This document shows positions 48,028-59,352 of a stretch of DNA of 64,000 nt, piece after piece (positions within the stretch are counted from its first letter, which is position 1; each line of letters starts with the position of its first letter). The position numbers and the translations under genes are program-made. Location: contig CM051030.1 in NCBI GenBank assembly GCA_027627225.1, positions 22,550,105 through 22,614,104 of the forward strand, in the 5' to 3' direction. This stretch comes from Congeria kusceri. Taxonomy: Eukaryota; Mollusca; Bivalvia; Myida; Dreissenidae. The notes beneath the pieces were generated by a model that did no database searches, was not told the origin of the DNA, and worked only from the letters and a program-made list of their open reading frames with translations.

Positions 48028-50496
48028 AACAAGGCTTGTCACAGGATGTGACGTATGACCCCGAAGCATATGCTTGTAAGAGAAAGGCAACACAATGTCA
48101 GTTACATGTTGGCAAAAATGACGCTTCCTACAAACAAGAGGGCCAAGATGACCCTAGGTCACTCATCTGAGTGTAAAGCAGCATAATGGTTTTTAACAAA
48201 AATATTGTTTCAGATTTCAATATAATCATATAAGGAAAACTGTCCCGTCCCCCGGCGGCCATTATTTTTAACGAATCAAAATGATTTCCAGGAATTTGGT
48301 AGACAGACACCCAAGGAACATGTATGTGAAATTATTTTGAAATTTAGTCAGTGGTTTCAGACAAGAAGATTTTAAAAGTTTTCAATATAGCCATATAAGG
48401 AAAGCTGCCCCGCCCCCTGGCGGCCATGTTCTTTAACAAATCAAAATGATTTCAAGGAATTTGATAGAGGGTCATCCAAGGAATATTTATGTGAAATTTT
48501 TTTTAATCCAGCCAGTGTTTTCAGACAAGAAGATTTTGAAGTTTTCAATATAGCCATATAAGGAAAACTTCCCCGCCCCCTAGCGGCTATGTTTTTTAAC
48601 ATATCAAAATGATTTCAAGGAGTTTGGTAGAAGGTCACCCAAGGAACATTTGTGTCAAATTATTTTGAAATCCAGCCAGCGGTTTCAGACTATAAGATTT
48701 TAAAATGTTTCAAAATAGCCATATAAGGAAAACTGGCCCGCCCCCCTGGCGAACATTGTTTTTTAACGAATCAAAATAATTTCAAGAAATTTGATAGAAG
48801 GTCACCCAAAGAACATTTCTGTGGAATTATTTCAAAATCCAGCTAGTGGTTAGACAAAAAGACTTTTAAAGTTTTCAATATAGCCATATAAGGAAAACAG
48901 CCCCGCCCACTGGCGGCCATGTTTTTTAACAAATCGAATTGACTTGAAGGAATTTGGTAGAGGGTCACCCAAGGAGCATTTCCTGAAAACTATTTTCAAA
49001 TCCAGCCATTGGTTTCTGACAAGAATATATTTTTGTTTTCCAGTTTTTAAGCTTTTGGTTGCGATGACAACCAGAGTTTTCGATATATTTTAATAAATTG
49101 AAAGAATTTGGTAAAGGACCATCTCAAGAACATTGCTGCCATGTTTGGTTAAAATCCGCTTAGTGGTTTCAGAGAAAAAGTTTTTTGAAGTCAAATGTTG
49201 CCGACGGACACTTTGTGTTCAGGTGAGCTAAAAAAGTTATGGTCCTTGTACTCTGCACTTTCCTTAAACATCCTCTATCAATATATGTGGTTTTATATAA
49301 ATCACTTCACTACTAATGTAGTTATGTACTGCACAAGAAAAATAACTGAAGGGCAATAACTCCATAAATAATTAAGAAAGAGCTGTGGTACTCGGCACTT
49401 TATCTAATTGTTCTCTATCATTATATGACGTTTTATTTGAATCCCTTCAATATTAATGGAGTTATGCTCCGCACAAAATTAATGCTTCACGTCAAAAAAA
49501 ATAAAACAAATAGCAATAACTCCTTTACTATTGTAGAAAAAGTTGTGGTTCTTGTGCTCTCCACGTTCTCTAATTGTCCTCTATCATTAAACGAAGTTTC
49601 ATTTGAATCCCTTCAAAACTAATGGAGTTATGCTCCGCACAAGACAATTAAACAAAGGGCAATAACTCCATAAATATTGAACAAACAGTTATGGTCCTTG
49701 TGCTATGCACTTTCTCTCGTTGTCCTCTATCATTACATGAAGTTTAATTTGAATCCCTTCAATACTAATGGATTTATGCTCCGCACAAGAAAATCAATGC
49801 TTCATATAAGAACATGTAACGAAGGGCAATAACTCAGTAAATATAGAAGAAAGAGTTGTGGTCCCTTGTGCTCTGCACTTCCTTTAATTGTCCTCTATCA
49901 TTATGTGAAGTTTTATTGAAATCCCTTCAATACTAATAGAGTTATGCTCCGCACAAGAAAATTAATGTTTCACATAAGGAAATATAACAAGGGGCAAAAA
50001 CTCCGTAAATATTGAAGAAAGAGGTATGGTCCTTGTGCTCTGCACTTCCTCTTATTTCCTTCTAGCATTATGTTAAGTTTCGTGTGAATCCCTTTAATAC
50101 TAATGGAGTTAGTCTCCGCACAAGACAATTAAACAAAGGGCAATAACTCCATGAATATTGCAGAAAAAGTTATGGTCCTTGTGCTCTGCACTTTCACTCA
50201 TTGTACTCTATCATTATTTGAAGCTTCATTTGAATGCCTTCAATACTGATGGAGTTATGTACCGCACAGAAAAATTAATGCTTCACATAAGGATATAAAA
50301 CAAAGGGCAATAACTCTGTAAATATTGAAGAAAGAGTTGTGGTTCTTGTACTCTACACATCCTCGTATTGTCCTATATCATTACATGAAGTTTCATTTGA
50401 ATCCCTTCAATAATAATGGAGTTATGCTCCGCACAAAAAGCGTAACGGGTACAGACAGACGGGTACCCACCCCCCTCTAAAGTTGGGGCATAAAAA
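48028..50496 (+). mobile_element. Type E2 element nested in type I, itself interrupted
   Basis: Left end acaaggcttgtcacagg … gtatgaccccgaagcatatg. The following 100 bp (caatgtcagttacatgttgg, aaaaatgacgcttccta) match 35815-35855. After the inserted type C element the E2 core resumes (agttatggtccttgtactct) with about eight ~165 bp units. It ends acagacagacgggtacccac … gttggggcataaaaa. Confidence 0.78.
48134..49234 (+). mobile_element. Type C tandem-core element nested in E2
   Basis: Left end ACAAGAGGGCCAAGATGACC with a decayed actcatctgag; right end gttcaggtgagctaaaaaa. About six ~165 bp units share agccatataaggaaaactgc, cccgccccctggcggccatg and aaatgatttcaaggaatttg. Comparison with the uninterrupted E2 copy (cttcctacataaagagttat) places the insertion between cttccta and agagttat, with no target duplication beyond a few bases. 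Confidence 0.82.
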
Positions 50497-51184
50497 GAAG
50501 CATAACTCAGTCAAAATACAAAAAAAGATTTATGGGGAATGTTGGTCCTGATACTAGAGTTGATGAAAAAGGTTAATATCAAGTTTCAATTCAATAACTT
50601 ACACAGTTCTGAAGTTACAAAACTTTGGAATTTAAACTTTAACCAAAAAATATATGTGAAGCAGGGTCATAACTCTGTCAAACGACAAAAACGAGTTATG
50701 AGGAATTTTTACCCTCATACTGGAGTTGATGACAAAGGTAAACTCCAAGTTTCAAGTAGATAGCTTATGTATTTTTGAAGTTACACAAGTTTTGAACATA
50801 AACTTTTACCAATTCAGACGCAAGCGCTGACGCTGCGGCGAGTAGGAAAGCTCACGTATTCTTCAAATAGTCTAGCTACAACTGTAATGCAAATTTAGAA
50901 CACCAGAAGTATTGTCAATTATCAATACCTTTCCATAAACTTTGATAAAAACAAGTAGATTCAATGTATAACAAGAGTGCCATTGTCACAAAGATACGCC
51001 CGTCAAAGAAGCTTTTTAGGGGTAAAGATTCAATGACTAACGAGAATCAATTCAAAAACTAATAAGGTAGAGTCATGGTATTTGTGCATCTTATTCATCT
51101 CCAGAACTTCTCTGTGTGTATTGAGTTGAGCTATCATATTTATTCCATATATATTCTTAAATCTATAACCAAGATGACAAAATA

Positions 51185-52375
51185 AACAAGAAACATGGAC
51201 ATTTCCTGAAAACCAAATGGTTTCGAACGAAATGCATTAAAGTCAGCAATAAATTTTTTAGTAATGATAACCTTGACCAACCCCATATGCTATCCAAAAC
51301 AAGGTCTAGATATAAGGTATCTACATATGAGGTTCCATTAAAATATCTTGATATATGATCAAGCTATTGAGCAGAATCTGTTTGTCTATTTTTAAAAATA
51401 ATGACCATGACATTGACCGCACCCACCCCATATGCAATCCCAAGCGAGGGTCTAGATTTAAGATATCTATGTATGAAGTTTCATTTAAATATCTCAATGT
51501 GTTGTCAAGCTATTGAGCAGAAACCTTTTTTAAAATAACGTTGACCTTGACCCCACCTACCCTATTTGCAATCCCAAGCGAGGTCTCAATACAAGGTATC
51601 CATGTATGAAGTTTCATTAAAATATCTCAATGTGTTCTCCAGTTATTGAGCGGAAACTGTTTTTCTTTTTTTAATAATGGACACCTTGACCTTGACCCAC
51701 CCACTCCATATGCAATCCCAAGCGAGGACTTGATATTGATATAAGGTATTTATATATTAAGTTTCATTAAAATATCTCAATGCATGCTCAAGTTATTGAG
51801 CATAAACGGTTTTTTTATTTTTAGTAACAGTGACCTAGACCTTGACCCCACCCACCCCATATGCAATCCCAAGCGAATTCTCGATATAAGGTATCTTTAT
51901 AGTTTAATTAAAATATCTCACAGCGTTCTCAAGTTATTGAGCGGTAACAGTTTTTCCATTTTTAGTAACGAATACCTTGACCCCACCCACCCTATTTGCA
52001 ATCCTAAGTGGGTTCTCGCTATGAGGTATCTATGTATTAAGTTTCTTTATAATATCTCAATGCATACTCAAGTTTTTAGCAGAAACGTATTTTTTCTATT
52101 TTTTGTAATAGTGACCTTGACCCCACCGACCTCATATGCAATCCCCAACCAGATCTCAATATAAGGTATCTATGTTTTAAGTTTCCTTAAAATATCCCGA
52201 TGCCTTCTCAAGTTATTGAGCGGAAACCATTTATTTATTTTTAGTAACAGTGGCCTTTACCTAGACCCCACCAAACCCATATGCAATCACAAGTGAGGTC
52301 TCGCAATAGGGCATCTATGTATTAAATTTCATTACAAAAGCTCAATTCGTTCTCGAGTTAGAGAGCAGAAACGAA
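51185..52375 (+). repeat. Tandem array type F, second copy
   Basis: The left flank acaagaaacatggacatttcc … tttcgaacgaaatgcatta (in part) matches 30245-30300. About eight ~140 bp units (acccaccccatatgcaatcc, caagcgaggtctc, gttattgagcggaaac) follow. It continues directly into type G units at 52376. Confidence 0.85.
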
Positions 52376-53990
52376 AAGTTGACATCGCCACTACGCCTTT
52401 GACCTTGAATTGTGACTTTGACTTAGGAACCTGGTTCTTGCGCGCGACACTACACCTCACCATGCTTGTCACTTCTGCCAAGTTATTTGAAAATTCGTCC
52501 ATGCTGGACAAAGAAAATAATGCTCCAGACAAAGTTTTAGGATTGATTTCTTATATTTGACCTTGAATTGTGACCTTGACCTTGGACCTAGGGGACCCGG
52601 TTCTTGCCTGCGCAACTTCGTCTTACCAAGCTTGTCACTTCTGCCACGTTATTTGAAAATAAATCCATGCTGGACAAATAAATGCTCCGTACACAGTGTT
52701 TAGGATTGACTTTTTAAATTTGGCCTTGATCTCTGATAAAGGGACCTAGTTATTGCGCGCGACAATCCGTCTCACCTGGCTTGTCTCTTGTGCCATGTAA
52801 TTTGAAAATCCATCCATGCTGGTCATAGATATGCTCCGGACAATGTGTTAAGGATTGATTTCTTAAATTTGAACCTTGACCTTGAATTGTGATCTTGACC
52901 TTGAACCAAGGGACCTGGTTATTGCGCGCGACAATCCGTCTCACCAGGCTTGTCGCTTCTGCCAGGTTATTTGGAAATCCATTCATGCTGGACAAAGATA
53001 ATAATGCTCCAGACAAAGTGTTTAGGATTGATTTCTTACACTTGACCTGGAATTGCGACCTTGACCTTGGACCTAGGGAAAATGTTCTTTCCCGCGACAC
53101 TCCGTCTTACCAAGCTTGTCACATCTGCCAAGTTATTTAAAAATAAATCAATGCTGGACAAATATATATCTCCGTACAAAAGTGTTTAGTATTGACTTCT
53201 TAAATTTGACCTTAAATTATGACCTTGATCCTGGGCCAAGGGACCTGGTTATTGTGCGCGACAATCCGTCTCAACAGGCTTGTCTCTTCTGTCATGTTAT
53301 TTGAAAATCCATCCATGCGGGACATAGATATGCTCCGGATAAAGTGTAAGGGATTGATTTCTTAAATTTGACCCTTGACCTTCAATTGTGACCTTGACCT
53401 TGGGCCTAGGGACGTGGTTCTTGCGCGCGACACTTCGTCTCACCATGTTTGTCACTTCTGCTAAGTTATTTGAAAATTAATCCAAGCTGGATAAAGATAT
53501 ATTCCGGACAAAGTGTTTAGGATTTTCTTAAATTTGACCTTAAATTATGAACTTGACCTTGGACCTAGGGACCTGGTTCTTGTTCGCGACACTCCGATTC
53601 GCTCTGAATGTCGCTTCTGCAAATTTATTGGAAAATCCATCCATGCTGGAGAAAGATATGCTCCGGACAAAGTGTTTAGGATTGATTTCTTAACTTTGAC
53701 CTTTGATCTTGAATTGTGACCTAAAACCTAGGGAATTGGTTCTTGCGCGCGACACTCCGTCTTACCTTGAATTGTGACCTTAACCTTGGACCTAGGGACC
53801 TGGATCTTGCGCGCGGCTGTCCGTTTTATCATGCTTCTCACTTCTGCTAGGTTATTTGAAAATCCATCCATGTTGGACAAATATATGCTCCGGTCAAAGT
53901 TTTTCCGCCGCCCACCCACCTGCCAGACCGCCCGCTCACCCGCCGGACTACAGGGGCGTTCCCATAATATATTTTTCAAACGGGCATAAA
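52376..53990 (+). mobile_element. Tandem array type G with decayed right end
   Basis: About ten ~165 bp units share ttgaccttgaattgtgacct, tgaccttggacctagggacc, tggttcttgcgcgcgacact, ttctgccaagttatttgaaa and catccatgctggacaaag. The end (cgcccacccacctgccagac … ggggcgttcccataatat) is a decayed version of the 'tatgccccc…gggggcata' right terminus. TGACCTTGA is frequent. Confidence 0.8.
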
Positions 53991-54069
53991 CAACTTTCAT
54001 AAATTCAAAAAATGATCAGGATTGTTGCCAATGAAATTACATTTGTGACTTAAATAAATTAAGGTTAGT

Positions 54070-54432
54070 TTGTCTTTTTTAATGAAAAATGTATTTAATG
54101 TTGTTATCAACTATGTGCCTGAAGTCAGTGGCATAGCCGAGACAATGATCCGTGAATTCACCAATTTAATCGGTATTCATGTTAGTAAAGTATTTATGAC
54201 TATGGAGGGACAACGCGAATTCTGTCAGTCTCAGTTAAAGTACCATAGTCGAAAGTTAAATTTTAACGACAATCTTGTAAAACTAGAAATGTGTCCACAG
54301 TCACGGATACCCCCACCTATGCAGCCTGTTTTACATGGCCCCGCTTTGTCTATATGCATACACATTATTTTGCAAAAGGAGAATTGTTCTTTTATATTGT
54401 ACATACTGCTAATGTATCCTCTTATTCTGTGA
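54070..54432 (+). other. Unexplained 120-codon open frame
   Basis: Open frame starting at an ATG and containing segments such as V-S-G-I-A-E-T-M-I-R-E-F-T-N-L-I and M-E-G-Q-R-E-F-C-Q-S-Q-L-K-Y. It is longer than expected by chance in AT-rich sequence but has no recognised domain or clear splice signals. The last 30 codons turn hydrophobic and low-complexity. It lies inside the receptor's Ig2-Ig3 intron on the opposite strand. Could be chance, or an old coding fragment in a mobile element. Confidence 0.2.
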
Positions 54433-54591
54433 AGTAAGTCGAGGTTTAACAAATATCCAATCAATAGCTTTAGTCCTGACAAAAAAGCAATTAAGTGTAG
54501 TAATACCAATAATGAGTTATGGTTCTTGTATGCTGCACTTACTCTTGCAATCTTAAATCATTCTGTCAAGATTCAATTAAATGCGTTTTAT

Positions 54592-55134
54592 CAGTGCTAC
54601 AGATAAGCATCGTTATGTCGTAAAAACGAATTGATTTTCAAGAAAAACTATAAAATATTTAAAAGTTGTCGTTACAAAACAAATTAATATTTCAAAAAAC
54701 GAATTGCAACCACATTTGTATTGCTTTTGTTGAAAATTATTATTTTCCTGAGTTAATAATTACTATAGCACCGCATCAAAATAGATACCGTTTTGACTTG
54801 TCTGGTTCCCTATTTGCTTCAGTTCAACCAGACATTCAGATTTAAAGCGTAAGTAATAAGAATTGGGAACCAGACGTTGTAACCATTTTGACTTAGAACC
54901 AGTATTGAAAGAAAAACATGGTTGAATTGAAAACCAAAAACAAACTTCTGTCTATCAATGTTGATTTTGTAATTTAAATATTGTTCAAAGGCAAAATACT
55001 CCATTTATTGTTCATTTATTACAGTAATTTGCAACCTTGAAATTAGTCTTGAAGGTGGTCAGTTAAAAAACAATTTGATTACAAAATAAGGAAGTAAAAA
55101 AACTGTTTGCCTGCAAAAATTATTTGTAGCACTG
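54592..55134. mobile_element. TIR element, CAGTGCTACAG family, copy 1
   Basis: Begins CAGTGCTACAGATAA and ends TTATTTGTAGCACTG, inverted with about one mismatch over 15 bases. The interior (gtctggttccc, gaaccagtattgaaag, gttgattttgtaatttaaat) matches copy 2 at 62640-63273 in the opposite orientation. ttttat lies at both edges and may be part of a target duplication. No coding capacity. hAT-like by its CAGTG terminus (inference). Confidence 0.75.
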
Positions 55135-56071
55135 CTTTTATACTTTTTAGTTATTCGCAGAACAACAATATGTATCGCTTCTGAAATCGGAAGGTAAAAT
55201 TCACAATGATTTGAACTCAGTTATTATTACGCGACAGTAAGAAGTGCCGTTTTGAGTATCATTAACGTTTCCAAATGCATCCATTCAAAAAAAGTGGAGT
55301 AATTCACAGCTTAGCTTTGAGTGTATGATCAAATGTTGAGACTAAAAATCGCAAAAGAACGTAGTCCAGCGTCAGAATACATTGATAAATGGTTTAATTG
55401 CGTAACGAGCCAAGTATAATCATATTATATTATAATCCTTACATATTCATCTCACTTATTGTCTATACAAGTTAAGGTATTTATGTGTGGTGTTTAAAAA
55501 TATATAACTTTTCATTTTACCATGAATTATTTTATTACTTATGGTATTATTCACTTTGTCGTAATAATAATATTAAAGAACGAACTGGAATTCACAGTTT
55601 GTCGGTAATTACGCAGATCAGGTATTAGCAATAGCTGGTAAAACTCTATTAAGGTTATCAGTAAATTACACTGGATTTGGGAACAGACTCTATGGCCGAG
55701 TGGTTAACACGTTAGACTCCCACGATTGTTTTCTCGTTTTATTTATTTTATTTTTGTTTCACAGATTATAAGGGTTTGCTACTCAAGATGCTTTATTAAT
55801 TGAAAAAGAACACATACAATATAATATTCTGTGAGTAACAACCTTTAGGCATTTTAAAACATTACCAAATATTATCGCACAACACCTTTGCTAATATGGT
55901 TAAAAAGCTTGCAACACTGTCGTTGCATTCATAATAATGTTAAATATTTTTAATATTTAGCATAGTTTTGTTATTAAGGTTTAAACAGAGTTTTGTTGGA
56001 CGCCATAGCTATTTCTCTTATTTCTCATACAATTCAATTTTATTTACTGGTTCGGTTATACAAGTTTAATA
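55135..56071. other. Intronic sequence with one tRNA-like fragment
   Basis: At 55688 ctctatggccgagtggttaa matches the A-box region of type II tRNAs, but no B-box follows and the homology stops after about 30 bases. cacagattataagggt at about 55762 may be a decayed end of the 43452-type TIR element. Otherwise AT-rich and uninformative. Confidence 0.45.
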
Positions 56072-56449
56072 TTATTGTATTTTCAATATATTTGCAACAC
56101 ATTCTGCAAAGCTCACCAGAACGGGTCTTAAGTGCATATTGTACGAAGTTATTTTGACGAGTCGATAAGATCCATCGGAGGCTATGATATTGAACAGTGC
56201 ACTAACACTTTCAATAAAACTGTAGACATATTTTTGTTTAGACACAATCTCAATAAACCTTTCGAATCTGTTCTGTTTAATGTAACCTTGTGTTGCTATT
56301 AACATTTGAATACAGTGACTTGTAACCAATGTTACGCAATAGCAAACATCTGCAGTGCCTTCAGCGCTTTGATTGAATTTTGCTTTGCACAGCATCAATA
56401 AAGGAAAGCAATTCACTAACTTCACAAGCCAGGTTCTTGCATGCGACAC
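56072..56449 (-). other. Unexplained open frame with helical, ARM/HEAT-like look
   Basis: Minus-strand frame of 125 codons ending at TAA (56072). The first ten codons lie in type G repeat; the remaining ~115 are in non-repetitive sequence. They read as amphipathic helices: G-Y-I-K-Q-N-R-F-E-R-F-I-E-I-V, S-F-I-E-S-V-S-A-L-F-N-I-I-A-S-D-G-S and L-V-S-F-A-E-C-V-A-N-I-L-K-I. This resembles armadillo/HEAT helix pairs, but I recognise no specific family. It lacks a credible start. A retroposed exon or gene fragment is the likeliest reading; chance is not excluded. It lies in the Ig2-Ig3 intron on the receptor's strand but has no Ig character. Confidence 0.3.
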
Positions 56450-57775
56450 CCCATCTGGTGATGGTGATCATTTCTGCCAATTTATAAGAAAATCCCTGCA
56501 TGCATGACACTATTATGCTCTGGACAATTATTTGACCTTTGACCTTGATTAGTTACCTTGAACTGATTCCTGCACGCCGCATGCGGTCTCATAATGCTTA
56601 TCACTTCTGCCAAGTAATTTGAAAATTCTTCAATGCCGGACAAAAGTATACTTTGGTCAAAGACAATGGCTGATACTCCTGGTTTCTAAGTTTCTCAATT
56701 TCTAACAAGTAATTTGAAAATTCTTCCATGCCTTTAGTATTAATTCTTATATTTGACCTTTGACCTTGGACTTGCGTGTGACATGCCATCTTATAATGGT
56801 TATCACTTCTGCCAAGTTATTTGAAAATCCTTCAATGCTGGACAAAGTTATTGCCTGGACAAGAATCTTAACATATATACATATACTTGACCTTTGACCT
56901 TCAAGTGTGACCCTGACCTTGGACCTAGGGACTTGGTTCTTGCATGTGACATACAATCTCTCCATGCTTAACATTTCTGCAATGTTATTTGAAATCCCTT
57001 TCATGCTGAACAAAATTATTCTCCGGACAGTGTTTATGGCTTAAATTATAATATTTGACCTTTGACCTTGACCATGCACTTAGGGACCTGGTTCTTGCGA
57101 ATGACACACCGACTCACCATACGTAACACTTGTGCAAAGTTAATAAAAACTCCTTCCATGCTGGACAACATTATGCTCTGAATAGTGTTATTGGCTTAAA
57201 TTCTTATAATTGACCTTTGACATTTAAGTGTGACCTTGACATTGGACCCAAAAACTTGGTTCTTGTGCGCTACACATCGACTCACCATGCATAACACTTG
57301 TGCATTTATTTGAAATTCCTTCCATGCTGGACAAAATTATGCTCCGGACATGGTCTATGGCTTTAATTCTTATATTTGAAATTTGACCTTTAAATGTGAC
57401 CTTGACCTTGGACCTAGGGCCCTGGTTCTTGCGCCGACCAACCGTATCATTATGCTTAACATTTCTGCTAAGTAATTTGAAAATCCTCCAATGCTGGACA
57501 AAATTATTCTCCGGACAGGGTCTATGGTTTTAATTATTATTTGTGACCTTTGAACTTTAAGTGTGACCTTGACCTTGGACCTAATGCAACGGTTTTTATG
57601 CAGAACACACCGTCTCATTATGCTTAACATTTCTGCCAAGTTATTTGAAAATCGTTTAATGCTTGACAAAGTTATTGTCCGGAAAATAATCTGAACATAC
57701 GTACATACGTACGTACCCACGGACAGGGTAAACACTATATGCCCCCCCCCCCATCATTGATGGTTGGGGCATAAG
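56425..57775 (+). mobile_element. Tandem-core element type G with hairpin right end
   Basis: About eight ~165 bp units (tttgacctttgacctt, cttggacctagggacctgg, catgctggacaaaattatgc, tctgccaagttatttgaaaa). Then acgtacccacggacagg and a terminal hairpin, tatgcccccc…ggttggggcataa, ending about 57775. The right terminus is the one used by E1 and E2, linking G to that lineage. Confidence 0.78.
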
Positions 57776-58738
57776 AACTGACACTAGAAAAATATATTAC
57801 AATTATATAATGTACAAGAGGCACACGAGTTCCTGTAACACTCCACTGGCTTAATAAGTAAGGAGTTTCAGAAGCGACAGGATCCTGAAATGCTATATAA
57901 ATAGAAAAAGCTCCGCTCTCTGGCGGCCATGATTGTTAAACAAATAAAAACTAGAATTGTCACATGAGTGACGGATATACCCCCACAATATGGCCTTGTC
58001 ACTAAAAATGTGCTTTGTAATAAAATTGAACTTGATCTGTATTTTATGATGTAACACCTATGTACCAAAATAATTTAAATATGTGAAGCCTTGCATGAGT
58101 TATTGTTGATGTTTTTCGGGAATTTAAGTCAAAAACGGGCACTTTAAATGACTGCTGTGAAACCAGTATTAACCACTATCAATACATCACGAGGCTCGTT
58201 TCGAGTCGCCGATAAATTATTGTTTCGTGATAATCGCTAAAAATGGGAATCTGAAACACATCTATCGATATAAGGTTGCACCACTGAGGCTGGGTGTAGG
58301 GGTTTCATTACTAATTTCTTAAACGCCACGGCAGATGTTGCTGTAAGACGCCTAAGGTTGACTATAAAAAACGTTTCAAACTGTTCATGTAATTTGGTAC
58401 TTTAAAATACATAAATATGCGCAAGTATATATGTTGTTTTTTTATCAATTTAATTGTATTATTATTTGTTTAACAAATGTGTACATTTTGATTTTTCGTT
58501 GGAACATTTCAATAATTATTGTGTTGTGCGAAATGACATTACATTATAATAAAACAGTTTGTGAACATACATGAATGAATCGCTTTTTTTCCACTGACTA
58601 CTATCAAAACAAATAAGATGCGTTTGTAGTTTGCATGAAATTATGTGAGATTGATTGTGCATTTAAGAGCGATATTTAGAGCTTGATAGTGATTTATGCG
58701 AATTATTATTGCAATCAATATACAAGATGTTCACTTAC
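57776..58738. other. Intronic sequence with an element remnant
   Basis: 57812-57955 has a decayed left end (acaagaggcacacgagttcc) and one type C-like block (ctctggcggccatgattgtt). The rest is AT-rich without recognisable features. Confidence 0.5.
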
Positions 58739-59035
58739 ATAGTAATTCAATATCTACTGACGAGTTACTGGATCCGATGACTTTTGCTCCCTGTGACGGA
58801 TCCATAGTGTTAGAGACATAACATTTGTATGTGCCTTGAGCTGACAAGTGCATGCCAGATAGTGTGTGTGACTGCACAACAGAACCATTAGGTAGGGTCC
58901 ATCTGTATGTGTCCACATCAGGACGGCTATTACTGGTACATTTGATAGAAGAGTTGCTACCTTTCACCACCTTGATTTGGCCAGGAGGAAGGGATGTTGC
59001 AGAGCCAACATTGTATTGCGGAGTAGACGGAGGGT
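58739..59035 (-). CDS. Ig-like domain 2 exon
   Basis: A 297-nt phase 1-1 exon with acceptor gtttcag and donor gtaagt, encoding 99 residues. It starts P-P-S-T-P-Q-Y-N-V. Cysteines are in S-I-K-C-T-S and T-Y-K-C-Y-V, and tryptophan in Y-R-W-T-L. S-N-T-M-D-P-S follows strand F. With Ig1 the junction reads K-V-L-Y-P-P. The intron to Ig3 is about 19.2 kb, the largest in the gene as seen here. Confidence 0.9.
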
Positions 59036-59352
59036 CTGAAAACAATAGGTTATACATAATGTTTAAATAAATGCTTAATGCAGTGGAAATAACTTGCTCT
59101 CTGATGAATGAATTGATAATTTAAGAATTAAAAAAAAATTAAGGAAAGTTCTGTGAATGCAAATAACACAATACTTAATAATGTTGCTATTAAATATAAC
59201 ACTCATTGTGTGTATTTAATTCGCAAATGCCATTCCGTTACAATGAATAAAATGGACTTCTTCATATAGATTTGCAATTTTAAACATGCCATTAAACACC
59301 TTAACTTGATAAATTAAAGCATCTGACCTAATGAGCTGAAGTACTATTACAA

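Larger units (their letters stand above)
47968..50880 (+). mobile_element. Type I element hosting nested insertions
   Basis: The left end (gcagcgtgcttgactattca, about 47975) and right end (ttcttcaaatagtctagcta, about 50855-50875) are those of type I. Just after the left end the sequence is interrupted by a type E2 element (48028-50496). Type I units resume at 50497 (gaagcataactcagtcaaaa, gagttgatg-aaaggt) and run to the right end. Confidence 0.7.
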
